From Microbacterium murale (GTDB lineage: Bacteria > Actinomycetota > Actinomycetes > Actinomycetales > Microbacteriaceae): a DNA stretch of 64,000 nucleotides. A program made the translations under genes and the position numbers. Positions 1-8,043 of the stretch are shown piece after piece. The notes beneath the pieces are model-generated. The model ran no database searches, was not told where the DNA came from, and was given only the letters and a program-made list of their open reading frames with translations. The stretch's first letter is position 1, and each line of letters opens with the position of its first letter. The DNA lies in assembly GCF_030815955.1 (NCBI RefSeq), contig NZ_JAUSXK010000001.1, positions 2,418,001 through 2,482,000 of the forward strand. The letters run 5' to 3'.

Positions 1-521
1 TCGTCGCCGAGGCGCGCGTAGATCTTCTGGAGCGACTCGTTCAGGCGGTCCTGACGGCCGCGGAGATCGGCCTGGCCCGGGTAGTTCGAGCCTTCGGCGA
101 GCCAGATCTTCAGGTCGCGGGAACCGGTCGCATCCATGACGTCGATGCACGCGAGGTGATGATCGATCGCCTTCTGGCGGACCGCGGCGTCCTCATGCGT
201 GAGCGCTCCGAACTTGTACTCGTCGTCCTGGAACGTGTTGGAGTTCACGGTGCCGAGTGCGACGCCCAGATCCTCCGCGTGCTTGCGGAGGTCGTCGTAG
301 GAGTCGACGAGGTCCCATGGGATGTGCAGAGCGACGGCCGGTGCGAGCGCGGTGTACTTGTTCACCTGCGCGGCATCCGCGATCTTCTCCCAGGGGTCGC
401 GCGGGGTGCCGGGTGTGCCGAACACCTTGAAGCGGGTGCCCGAGTTGCCGAAGGCCCACGAGGGGAGTTCGATGGACTGCTTCTCGAGTTCCGAGAGGAT
501 GGCGGGGGTGAGGGTGGTCAC
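1..521 (-). CDS. rhaI: L-rhamnose isomerase, N-terminal part (cut by the window edge)
   Basis: Interconverts L-rhamnose and L-rhamnulose in the cytoplasm, the first committed step of rhamnose catabolism. About 173 N-terminal residues are visible; the rest lies left of the window. The reading frame opens with a GTG at 521-519 (VTTLTPAILSELEKQ) and contains stretches typical of the actinobacterial/Pseudomonas-type isomerase, such as SWAFGNSGTRFKVF, ALHIPWDLVDSYDDL and SNYPGQADLRGRQDRL. The GTG overlaps the stop codon of rhaM (GTGA), so the two genes are translationally coupled. The neighbouring mutarotase and rhamnosidases support the substrate. The C-terminal metal-binding residues cannot be checked here. 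Confidence 0.85.
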   Translation of the reverse strand, partial: MTTLTPAILSELEKQSIELPSWAFGNSGTRFKVFGTPGTPRDPWEKIADAAQVNKYTALAPAVALHIPWDLVDSYDDLRKHAEDLGVALGTVNSNTFQDDEYKFGALTHEDAAVRQKAIDHHLACIDVMDATGSRDLKIWLAEGSNYPGQADLRGRQDRLNESLQKIYARLGD

Positions 522-913
522 GATGCACTGCTTCCTTCGTCGAACGCGGTCGCTGCGGCGACCTCGGTGGTGGTGGCGGACAGTTGATCCGCGAGGTTGA
601 AGACTTCGGTGAGTGGGGATGCCGCCTGATCGGGCCGGCCTTCGAGATCGACGAAGAACTGTGCCATCTCCGCCTCCCAGCGGGTGGCGATCTCGGACCG
701 TGCGAGGTAGTCCTGTGCGGCCGCGTCGTCATCCGTCTCGTAATAGCCGACCAGGGTGCCGCCGTCGCCGAGGAACAGCGAATAGTTGCGGCGACCGGAT
801 ACGGCGATCTCGGCGAGCATCTCGGGCCAGACGGGGGAATGGCGCGCAAGGTACTCGTCGAGCAGTTCTGGGCGGACCCTCAGCTGAAAGCACACGCGGG
901 TGGCGGCTGTCAT
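518..913 (-). CDS. rhaM: L-rhamnose mutarotase
   Basis: Interconverts the alpha and beta anomers of L-rhamnose, supplying the anomer used by the isomerase. The 131-residue protein carries the family pattern VCFQLRVRPELLDEYLARH, NYSLFL, GYYET and EVFNL. The Tyr and His of LLDEYLARH match the conserved Tyr/His pair of E. coli RhaM. It is about 25 residues longer than E. coli RhaM, with an Ala/Thr-rich C-terminal tail. The ATG at 913 has an AAGGAG ribosome binding site at 924-929. It is the first gene of a leftward operon with rhaI, behind an operator-like sequence at 947-958. Confidence 0.9.
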   Translation of the reverse strand: MTAATRVCFQLRVRPELLDEYLARHSPVWPEMLAEIAVSGRRNYSLFLGDGGTLVGYYETDDDAAAQDYLARSEIATRWEAEMAQFFVDLEGRPDQAASPLTEVFNLADQLSATTTEVAAATAFDEGSSAS

Positions 914-946
914 CGGTGACGTGCTCCTTGGTCCGAATGGGTTGCG

Positions 947-987
947 TGAATCGTTTCAACAATAGATCGATGAGGCGTCGTGCGCAA
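947..987 (-). promoter_or_regulatory. Promoter of rhaM-rhaI with LacI-type operator
   Basis: Read leftward, a -35 element TTGCGC (987-982), a 17-nt spacer and a -10 element TATTGT (964-959) precede rhaM. TGAATCGTTTCA (947-958, + strand) is an imperfect palindrome centred on CG, typical of LacI-family operators, and directly abuts the -10 box where bound repressor would block initiation. The same 14-mer CGTGAATCGTTTCA recurs before the rhamnosidase operon, suggesting joint control, probably by the LacI protein encoded at 10686-11687. Confidence 0.6.
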
Positions 988-1065
988 CATTGACGACGGT
1001 CGCGGTACGGTTTCACTCCGACGGGCGGAATCTTTTCGTCTTCGAGCCGACGCGAAGGAGCGGGT

Positions 1066-1848
1066 GTGCAACATCAGGAGCGGGCGCTGGCCGCATACGT
1101 GGAGCAGGTCGCCGAAGACCCGGAGACACTCGGTGTCGTTCTGATCGGCTCGCTCGCCCGCGGGGTCGAACGCGAGGACTCCGATGTCGATGTCTACCTC
1201 GTGGTGACGGCTGAGGCGTTCGCATGCTCGACGGCCGTCGACCGATGGGCATGGATCGATCGTCAGGGTCTCGACTACCCGGGCTCGTACATCGACGTGA
1301 AGCTCTGCGATCTCGACTACCTCCGCACTGCTGTCCTCAGAGCTGACGATCCGACGCGCGCCTCGTTCGCGGGCGCCAGGGTCGCATACAGTCGTGCCGA
1401 CGAGATCCCGGATCTCGTTGCCGCGATCAGCGTGCTCGACGACGCGGCCTGGGCCGGGCGCATCCGCTCCCACCTCGCGCAGGCGCACCTGCACGGCGGC
1501 TACTTCCTCCGGCAGGCGGACGAGCACGGTGACCTGTTCCTGCTCCAGCACGCCTCGCTGCATCTCCTGCTCGCCGCTGCGCGCGCCGCGCTGGCGTCGG
1601 CGCACCGGCTGATGCCGGGGCCGAAGTACATCCACAAGCTGGTCCGCGAAGTGCCGAGCCCCGCGGAATTCGTCGTCGCGTGGGACGAGGCCTTGGAGAA
1701 GCCGGGCATCGCGACCGCGAACGCGCTCCTCGCCGTCCTCGACGAGTGGCTCGGCCGAGGACAGTCCCGCGACGAATCCCTCTCGATCTTCATCCGCGAC
1801 AATGAGCTGGCGTGGCTGCGCGGGACAGTCCCGGCCGAGTACTTCTGA
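1066..1848 (+). CDS. Nucleotidyltransferase-fold protein (MNT/KNT type)
   Basis: A 260-residue cytoplasmic protein with the nucleotidyltransferase signature GSLARG (from Gly28) followed by DSDVDVYLV, giving the Gly-Ser and two Asp residues (Asp40, Asp42) that bind metal and nucleotide. The remaining residues are mostly helical with no recognised second domain. The start is GTG at 1066, five bases after AAGGAG (1055-1060). It is divergent from rhaM and convergent with the importer genes. Family members include aminoglycoside nucleotidyltransferases and toxin-antitoxin MNT proteins; no HEPN partner gene is adjacent. A role in rhamnose metabolism is not apparent, so it may be a bystander. Confidence 0.6.
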   Translation: MQHQERALAAYVEQVAEDPETLGVVLIGSLARGVEREDSDVDVYLVVTAEAFACSTAVDRWAWIDRQGLDYPGSYIDVKLCDLDYLRTAVLRADDPTRASFAGARVAYSRADEIPDLVAAISVLDDAAWAGRIRSHLAQAHLHGGYFLRQADEHGDLFLLQHASLHLLLAAARAALASAHRLMPGPKYIHKLVREVPSPAEFVVAWDEALEKPGIATANALLAVLDEWLGRGQSRDESLSIFIRDNELAWLRGTVPAEYF

Positions 1849-1854
1849 CACCAC

Positions 1855-2766
1855 TCAGCCCTTGACTGCTCCGCTGGTCATGCCCGCGACGATCTGCCTG
1901 TTAAAGAAGATGTACATCACCAGCGGCGGGATCGTGATGAGCAGGATGTTCATGAACAGCAGATTCCACTGGCTCAGGCTCTGGCTCTGGAAGTTGTAGA
2001 GCGTCAGCTGCACCGTGGCGTTCGCGTCTCCCGGCAGGAAGTACAGCGGACCGGTGAAGTCGTTGAAGACCGCGACCGACTGCACGACGATCACCGTGAT
2101 GGCGACGGGTTTGAGCAGCGGCATCACCACGGTGAAGAAGAGCCGCAACGGGCCGGCGCCGTCGATCACGGCCGCCTCATCCAGCTCGCGCGGGATCGTG
2201 GAGATGAACGCGCGGAACAGCAGGATGCAGAAGCTCAGACCGAACGTCGCCTCGATGAGGATCATTCCCGGCATCGTCTTGAACAGCCCGATGCCCTGCA
2301 GGACCCAGATCGTGGGAACGACGGCGGGCGGGACGATGAGGCCGGCCAGCACGAACACGTTGATCACATGGTTCCAGCGGGACTTGCGGCGCTGAAGGAT
2401 GTAGCCGACCATCGCGGCGAAAACGACCATGATCGCCACGCTCGCGACCGTGAGCACGGTGGAGTTGATGAACGCCGTCACCAGCATCCAGTCCCGCGTC
2501 TCGAGGACCGTGACGATGTTCTCCCAGAGGAACCAACCCTGAGCCGGGAGCGAGAACTCGAACAGAGAGGCCTCGGCCGGGTTCTTCACAGCGGTGAGGA
2601 AGATGAACGCGAACGGGACGATGAAGATGATGATCGAAGCAAGGATTGCGATGATGCCGACCACATAGCGTGAGAAGAAGCGCCGCGCCGTCATCGGGCG
2701 ACGTCCGGCACGGGAGATCTTCGACTTCGACGAGCCGGCCGTTGTGATCGCTCTCGTGAGAGTCAT
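1855..2766 (-). CDS. CUT1 sugar ABC transporter permease, MalG type (rhamnose cassette)
   Basis: Inner half of a binding-protein-dependent carbohydrate importer in the cytoplasmic membrane. The 303 residues include about six hydrophobic helices, starting with VVGIIAILASIIIFIVPFAF. The EAA-type loop, which contacts the ATPase, reads ELDEAAVIDGAGPLRLFFTV. The start is ATG at 2766, overlapping the stop of the upstream permease gene (ATGA). The order binding protein, MalF-type, MalG-type is standard for this family. As usual for actinobacterial CUT1 systems no ATPase is encoded nearby; a shared MsiK-like ATPase elsewhere is expected. Its place between rhaM/rhaI and the rhamnosidases suggests import of rhamnose or rhamnosides. 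Confidence 0.85.
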   Translation of the reverse strand: MTLTRAITTAGSSKSKISRAGRRPMTARRFFSRYVVGIIAILASIIIFIVPFAFIFLTAVKNPAEASLFEFSLPAQGWFLWENIVTVLETRDWMLVTAFINSTVLTVASVAIMVVFAAMVGYILQRRKSRWNHVINVFVLAGLIVPPAVVPTIWVLQGIGLFKTMPGMILIEATFGLSFCILLFRAFISTIPRELDEAAVIDGAGPLRLFFTVVMPLLKPVAITVIVVQSVAVFNDFTGPLYFLPGDANATVQLTLYNFQSQSLSQWNLLFMNILLITIPPLVMYIFFNRQIVAGMTSGAVKG

Positions 2767-3674
2767 TGCTCCACCTGCCTCTTGTTCAGGATGTACTGGA
2801 TGGGCACGATGATCGCCGTCACGACCAGGAACAGCACGACGTTGCCCGCAGTGGACAGCCCGTAGAACCCGGCTTGGTACTGCTTGTAGATCACCGACGC
2901 GATCACGTCGCTCGTGAAGCCCGGGCCACCCTTGGTCATGGCCCAGATGAGCTCGAACGAGCGCAGGCCGCCGATGAGGGAGAGCAGGATGACAGTCGCC
3001 GTCGCGGGCTGCACGAGCGGCAGCGTGATGTTCCTGAACCGCTGCCACGCACTCGCCCCGTCGACCTTGGCGGCTTCGAAGTACTCCTGCGGGATGGCCA
3101 CGAGCCCGGCGATGAAGATCAGCGTTGCGATGCCGACGCCTTTCCAGACGTCGACGAGAGCGACGGACAGCAGCGCCCATGCGGGATCGGTCAGCCATCC
3201 GGGCCCCTGGATGCCGAGCGTCGCCAGCGTCTGGTTGATGAGTCCGTCGAACGGATCCATCAGCACCTTGAAGGCGATGCCGATGCCGACCGTCGAGACG
3301 AGCACGGGGAAGAAGATCGTGGACCGGAGATATCCGCGTCCGAGAATCGATCCGGTGAGCAGCAGCGCGAGCGCGAGGCCGAGAACGACCTTCAGCGCCG
3401 AAGTGACGAAGCCGTAGACGAAGGTGTTCACGAAGCCCTGGATGAGCATGGGTTCGGTGAAGAACTGCACGTAGTTGTCGAACCCGATGAACTCGATGTC
3501 GAACAGCGACCAGCGGGTGAGACTGAAGTAGAACGAGGCGAAGGTCGGGACGGCGAAGAGGACGATGTAGAGCGCTGCCGACGGGATGTAGAACCACGTC
3601 GGATACGAGCTCCTGATGCCCTTTCGCCCGCGAGGCGCGGCTTTGGCTGCAGGCGGTGCTGCGATTGCTGTCAT
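2763..3674 (-). CDS. CUT1 sugar ABC transporter permease, MalF type (rhamnose cassette)
   Basis: First permease of the importer, 303 residues. A basic, Ala/Pro-rich N-terminus is followed by a hydrophobic segment (YIPSAALYIVLFAVPTF) and five further helices. The EAA loop reads YFEAAKVDGASAWQRFRNI, the contact site for the ATPase. The ATG lies at 3674 with a GAGAGACTC stretch just upstream. It lies 80 nt downstream of the binding-protein gene and overlaps the next permease by 4 nt, so the three genes form one leftward operon. The substrate is inferred to be rhamnose or a rhamno-oligosaccharide from context only. Confidence 0.85.
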   Translation of the reverse strand: MTAIAAPPAAKAAPRGRKGIRSSYPTWFYIPSAALYIVLFAVPTFASFYFSLTRWSLFDIEFIGFDNYVQFFTEPMLIQGFVNTFVYGFVTSALKVVLGLALALLLTGSILGRGYLRSTIFFPVLVSTVGIGIAFKVLMDPFDGLINQTLATLGIQGPGWLTDPAWALLSVALVDVWKGVGIATLIFIAGLVAIPQEYFEAAKVDGASAWQRFRNITLPLVQPATATVILLSLIGGLRSFELIWAMTKGGPGFTSDVIASVIYKQYQAGFYGLSTAGNVVLFLVVTAIIVPIQYILNKRQVEQ

Positions 3675-3754
3675 GAGTCTCTCCGATCAGTGAAGCGATT
3701 GGCGGGGTGTGGGCGAGCTCTATGCCCGCCCACACCTTCGAGATCAGCGGGTGA

Positions 3755-5068
3755 TCACCAGCCGTCGAGTCCCAGCTGCTGGGCCTGCTTCTTCACGTCT
3801 TCGTCGTAGAGTGCGGCGCCGTCTTCGGCGGGACGGATGCCGCTGCCGACCTCGACCGTGATGTTCTCGAGGTTCGGACCCTTGATGGGGGAGAGGAACT
3901 CGAGGGCGGGGTTGGTGTTGCCCTCGTCGAAGTACACCTGCATGTCCTTCAGAAGCCCGGGGACGTCGTCGGGCAGGGTGCACGAGTCGATCGCGTAGGG
4001 GCCGGAAGGCACCATGGCCGTGTTCTGGACGTCGCAGCCTGCCGAGGAGTTGATGAACGCCACGAACTTCTTCGCGGCCTCGAGCTTGTCGCCCTCCGTC
4101 GTCTTCGGGATGTAGACGGCGTTCGGCAGCCACACCGTCAGCTTCGTGTCCTCCGCCTTCTGCGCGGGCAGCGCGAAGACGCCGATGTTCTCCAGCTCAT
4201 CCGGGAAGTTCTGCTGGAACGTCGAGACGATGCCGGTCAGGATCGGGTAGTGCGCGCCCTCGCCCGTGGCGACCATCCGCGCTCCGTCGTCGTAGAGCGC
4301 GGATGCGAAGTCCTCGTTCCACCAGTCGGACTCGAAGCCGACCTGCTGGTTGAGGAAGCCCTGTGATGCCGGCTCGTCCACGTACTTGCGCTCGCCCGCG
4401 GTGTACTCCTCGCCCCACTCAGGGTCCTGCGCGAGAACGTTTCCGAAGTCGCCGAGGATGAACAACTGGCTCGTCCACGTGTCGCCGTACGTCTGGATGA
4501 CCGGGGCGATGCCCGCCGCCTTGATCGCCTCGTTGTTGGCGGCGAACTCGTCCCAGGATGTGGGGATCTCGAGCCCGAGGTCCGCGTAGATCTTCTTGTT
4601 GTAGACCACGGCGCCGGCCTGCGTGGCACCGAACGGCGCGCCGTAGACGCCGTTGTCCGTCGAGACGACCGCGGCCATCCCTTCCTGCATGTCGCCGACC
4701 CAGGACTCGTCCGACAGTGGCGCAAGGTTCTGGTCGGGGTTCAGCGCCTGGAACAGGGATCCTGAGTTGTACCAGAAGACGTCGGACATCTCTCCGGTCG
4801 CGAGTTTGGTCTTCATCAGGTTGTCGCCCTCGGTGCCGGCGGGTTGGGATTCGACCTTGACCGTGATGTCCGGGTTCTCGTCTTCGAAGGCGGCGATCAT
4901 CGCCTCGGCTGACTCGACGTTGGTGCCGGCGTTGGGCACGAGGAAAGTGATCTCGGTGCCGCCTTCACCGCCGCCGTCGCCGCCGGAACTGCAGGCGGCG
5001 AGCGGGAGGGCAAGGGCCGCGACGCCGACTGCGGCGAGGAGAACCCTTCGGGTACGGGTGCTGTTCAT
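3755..5068 (-). CDS. Extracellular sugar-binding lipoprotein (rhamnose cassette)
   Basis: Substrate-binding component of the CUT1 importer, anchored outside the membrane. The 437-residue product starts with a lipoprotein signal peptide (basic MNSTRTRR, hydrophobic core, lipobox LAAC with Cys26) and a Gly/Ser/Glu-rich linker. The mature part is family-1-like (EITFLVPNAGTNVESAEAM near the N-terminus). The chosen ATG at 5068 has a GGAGG site at 5080-5076; an in-frame upstream extension lacks a comparable site and would bury the signal peptide. The leader region contains an operator-like palindrome at 5145-5158, so expression is probably linked to the divergent rhamnosidases. Confidence 0.88.
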   Translation of the reverse strand: MNSTRTRRVLLAAVGVAALALPLAACSSGGDGGGEGGTEITFLVPNAGTNVESAEAMIAAFEDENPDITVKVESQPAGTEGDNLMKTKLATGEMSDVFWYNSGSLFQALNPDQNLAPLSDESWVGDMQEGMAAVVSTDNGVYGAPFGATQAGAVVYNKKIYADLGLEIPTSWDEFAANNEAIKAAGIAPVIQTYGDTWTSQLFILGDFGNVLAQDPEWGEEYTAGERKYVDEPASQGFLNQQVGFESDWWNEDFASALYDDGARMVATGEGAHYPILTGIVSTFQQNFPDELENIGVFALPAQKAEDTKLTVWLPNAVYIPKTTEGDKLEAAKKFVAFINSSAGCDVQNTAMVPSGPYAIDSCTLPDDVPGLLKDMQVYFDEGNTNPALEFLSPIKGPNLENITVEVGSGIRPAEDGAALYDEDVKKQAQQLGLDGW

Positions 5069-5144
5069 CCTTTTACCTCCATGTAAAAGCTGACTCCTGG
5101 TTGCGACCTCGGCTATGAGGCCATGTACGGTTGAAGGAGATGCA

Positions 5145-5158
5145 TTGAATCCATTCAA
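5145..5158. promoter_or_regulatory. Operator-like palindrome before the rhamnose importer
   Basis: TTGAATCCATTCAA is a palindrome broken only at its two central bases. It matches 10 of 12 bases of the TGAATCGTTTCA element found before rhaM and the rhamnosidases. It lies 77 nt upstream of the binding-protein start, in the divergent intergenic region. It is probably a weaker or half-specific site for the same regulator. Confidence 0.45.
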
Positions 5159-5258
5159 CTTCCCGTACGGTACGACGATCTCGGTCGAGAGTCAACGGTG
5201 TCAGCCGAGGTTCTTCCGAGATGTCATCGCGGACGCGGAAGGATTGACGGCATGTCGA

Positions 5259-5309
5259 TTGAACCGTTTTAAATAGTTCTTGACATTTCGTCGTGAATCG
5301 TTTCAGGAT
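5259..5309 (+). promoter_or_regulatory. Promoter and two operator-like sites before the rhamnosidase operon
   Basis: TTGACA (5280-5285) lies 18 nt before CAGGAT (5304-5309), a plausible promoter for the GH78 genes. TGAATCGTTTCA (5294-5305) fills the space between the two elements and is identical to the element before rhaM. A second, weaker copy, TGAACCGTTTTA (5260-5271), lies 34 bp upstream centre to centre. Two sites about three helical turns apart would suit cooperative binding by a LacI-family repressor. Confidence 0.55.
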
Positions 5310-5354
5310 TTGGAACGCGTGTTGCGATGAAGCACGCACGAAAGGAAACCAGCC

Positions 5355-8024
5355 ATGACGGCGACCCCGGAAAGCACGCGACTCGACACCGACACGGTCG
5401 TCACCGGCCTGCGTTCTCAGCACGGCGATGGACTGCTGGGAGTTCCGTGGAACGGCCTCCGGCTCACCTGGCGTTCCGCCAGTACCCGCCCGGGGGCGGG
5501 CCAGGTCGCGTACCAGCTCGCCACGGGGCAGCCCGGGGTCGATCTCGTCGCCGGCGACATCGTCGTCGGCGCGGAGTCGGTCGCGGTACCGGTCGGAGAC
5601 CTCGAGCCGGGCGAACAGCACAGCTTCGCCGTGCGGGTGGCGACGGATGCGGGGTGGACCCAGTGGAGTGAACCGCTCATCGTCGAGACCGGAGCCGCAT
5701 CAGCCGACATCCGCGCCGCCGTCATCGGAATCGCGACCGCGGTGGAGGGGGCGAGCGCCGTGCTGCGCACCACCTTCACGATCGGCACCGTCCCGGAGCG
5801 GGCACGACTGCGTCTGAGCGCACTGGGCCTGGTTGATGCCTGGATCAACGGTCGACGCGCGACCAGCGCCGTCCTCACGCCGGGGTGGACCTCCTATCAG
5901 GAGCGAGTGCTGCTGGACACGGTCGATGTCAGCGACATCCTCCACGAGGGTGAGAACACGATCGTGCTCGTCGTCGGCGATGGCTGGTACCGCGGCCGGA
6001 TGGGCTTCGCGAACCGCACGGGGATCTACGGCGACCGCTCAGGAGCGATCGCGCAGATCGACTCCGAGCTCGGCATCCATGCGGCGACGGATGAGACATG
6101 GCGGGGTGGGTTCGGGGCGATCCGTTCCGCGAGCATCTACGACGGCACGACCACTGACCTCCGCGAGGCGCCCATCGGCGTCCACGGTGCGGACTTCGAC
6201 GACAGCGCGTGGCAGACGGCCGAGGTGATCGAGTCCGACCTCTCGCGGTTCGAGCCGCGCTCCGCCCCGCCGATCCGCATCGTCGCCGAGCGGGAGATGA
6301 CGCGCACGGAGCGAGAGGGCGCCGACCGATCACGCACGGTGCAGTTCGACGCCGGACAGAACGTCTCCGGCTGGGTGCGACTGGTGGTCCGTGGATCCGC
6401 GGGCGATGTCATCACCGTGAAGCACGCCGAGATCCTCGAGCCGTCCGGCGATCTGCACACCGCCGCCCTGCGCAGCGCGAAGGCCACCGACGAGTACACC
6501 CTGGACCGCGACGGCGAGCACACGCTGGAGCCGCAGTTCACCTTCCACGGATTCCAGCACGCAGAGGTCCACGGCGCGGCAGAGGTCGTGTCTGCCACGG
6601 CGGTCGCGATCTCCAGTGATCTGCCCGCGCGTTCCTCGTTCCGTTCGGCGTCGCCCGCGCTCGACCAGTTCCATTCGAACGTGTTCTGGTCGCAGCGCGA
6701 CAACTTCCTCTCGGTCCCGACCGACTGCCCGCAACGCGACGAACGCCTGGGCTGGACCGGTGACGCGCAGGCGTTCGCCGCCACCGCGAGCACGCTGATG
6801 GATGCTGAAGCATTCTGGCTGAACTGGCTGCGTGATCTGGAAGCCGATCAGACCGATGAGGGCGGCGTGGCATCCGTCGTTCCGGACATCATCCGCCGTG
6901 AGGACATGCGCATGGGCGGCCCCACCGTGGACAACATGGGACGCGCGGGCTGGGCGGATGCTGCGACCATCGTGCCGTGGGCCGTCTACGAGTCCACCGG
7001 CAGTACCGAGGCACTGGTGCAGCAGCTCGACAGCATGCGTCGCTGGGTGGAGCATCTGCGCCGCCGTGCCGGCGCAGATGTGGTGCTCCCCACCGAGCCC
7101 TTCCAGTACGGTGACTGGCTCGACCCCGACGCGCCGGGCGCGCAGCCGTGGAAGGCCAAGGTCTCGAGCGACTACGTCGCCAATGCGTTCTATGTTCACT
7201 CCGCTCGGCTCCTGGCGCGCGCGGAGCGGCTCGTCGGCGATCCGGATCGCGCCGCCGAGTACGACGCGCTCGCCGATCGGGTGGCTGAGGTCACCTGGCA
7301 GCAGTGGGGCGCCGATGCGATCAGCACGCAGACCGGGGCGGCGCTCGCGCTGGAGTTCCGGATCGCGCCGGACGCTGAGCGTGCCGCGATCGCTGACCGG
7401 CTGGCGGAGAACGTGCGGGCAGAGGCGGGCCGCATATCGACGGGCTTCCTCGGCACGCCCCTCGTGCTCTTCGCCCTGTCGAACTCCGGTCACCTCGACG
7501 AGGCCTTCCTGATGCTGCTGCGCCGTGAGGCGCCGAGCTGGCTCTATCAGGTCGACCGCGGCGCGACCACCGTATGGGAGCGCTGGGACGCGATCCTCCC
7601 GGATGGGCGGATCCACGCCGGGGACATGGATGCCGGATCCAGCGAGGGCGGCGGCAGCATGCTGTCGTTCAATCATTACGCCTACGGCGCGATGATCGAC
7701 TGGGTCTACCGGACCGTCGGCGGTCTCGCACCGGCAGAGCCCGGCTATCGAGTGACACGGATCGCACCGCGGCCCGCCGTCGGACTGGAGAATGCTGCGG
7801 CCTCGGTCGACACGGCCTACGGTCGTCTGGCGATCGACTGGCGACTGGACGACGGCGCGTTGCACGCGACGCTCGACGTGCCGTTCGGTGTCAACGCGCT
7901 GCTGGATCTGCCGACGACATCAGAATCCGTCGTCACCGTCGACGGCGCTCCGGCACCCGAGACGCTCGGCAGCGGAACGCACGAGATCACGGTGACCGCA
8001 CCCGCGGTCGCCGCGCAGGGATGA
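5355..8024 (+). CDS. GH78 alpha-L-rhamnosidase (first of tandem pair)
   Basis: Releases terminal alpha-L-rhamnose from glycosides. The 889-residue protein has the family layout: N-terminal beta domains (about 1-400), an (alpha/alpha)6 catalytic barrel (about 420-800) and a C-terminal beta domain. The catalytic signature DCPQRDERLGWTGD begins at Asp457 and contains the likely general acid Glu463. GATTVWERWD carries the likely general base Glu742. There is no signal peptide, so it acts inside the cell on imported rhamnosides. The ATG at 5355 follows AAAGGAAA. It is followed after 19 nt by a second GH78 gene. Confidence 0.9.
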   Translation: MTATPESTRLDTDTVVTGLRSQHGDGLLGVPWNGLRLTWRSASTRPGAGQVAYQLATGQPGVDLVAGDIVVGAESVAVPVGDLEPGEQHSFAVRVATDAGWTQWSEPLIVETGAASADIRAAVIGIATAVEGASAVLRTTFTIGTVPERARLRLSALGLVDAWINGRRATSAVLTPGWTSYQERVLLDTVDVSDILHEGENTIVLVVGDGWYRGRMGFANRTGIYGDRSGAIAQIDSELGIHAATDETWRGGFGAIRSASIYDGTTTDLREAPIGVHGADFDDSAWQTAEVIESDLSRFEPRSAPPIRIVAEREMTRTEREGADRSRTVQFDAGQNVSGWVRLVVRGSAGDVITVKHAEILEPSGDLHTAALRSAKATDEYTLDRDGEHTLEPQFTFHGFQHAEVHGAAEVVSATAVAISSDLPARSSFRSASPALDQFHSNVFWSQRDNFLSVPTDCPQRDERLGWTGDAQAFAATASTLMDAEAFWLNWLRDLEADQTDEGGVASVVPDIIRREDMRMGGPTVDNMGRAGWADAATIVPWAVYESTGSTEALVQQLDSMRRWVEHLRRRAGADVVLPTEPFQYGDWLDPDAPGAQPWKAKVSSDYVANAFYVHSARLLARAERLVGDPDRAAEYDALADRVAEVTWQQWGADAISTQTGAALALEFRIAPDAERAAIADRLAENVRAEAGRISTGFLGTPLVLFALSNSGHLDEAFLMLLRREAPSWLYQVDRGATTVWERWDAILPDGRIHAGDMDAGSSEGGGSMLSFNHYAYGAMIDWVYRTVGGLAPAEPGYRVTRIAPRPAVGLENAAASVDTAYGRLAIDWRLDDGALHATLDVPFGVNALLDLPTTSESVVTVDGAPAPETLGSGTHEITVTAPAVAAQG

Positions 8025-8043
8025 ACGACGAGGAGAATGAACC

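Noticed and set aside
2767..3735. Open frame extending the MalG-type permease upstream to a total of 626 residues
   Set aside because: The added part is the other-frame shadow of the MalF-type permease gene; its composition is Arg/His-rich and the true start ATG at 2766 overlaps the upstream stop.
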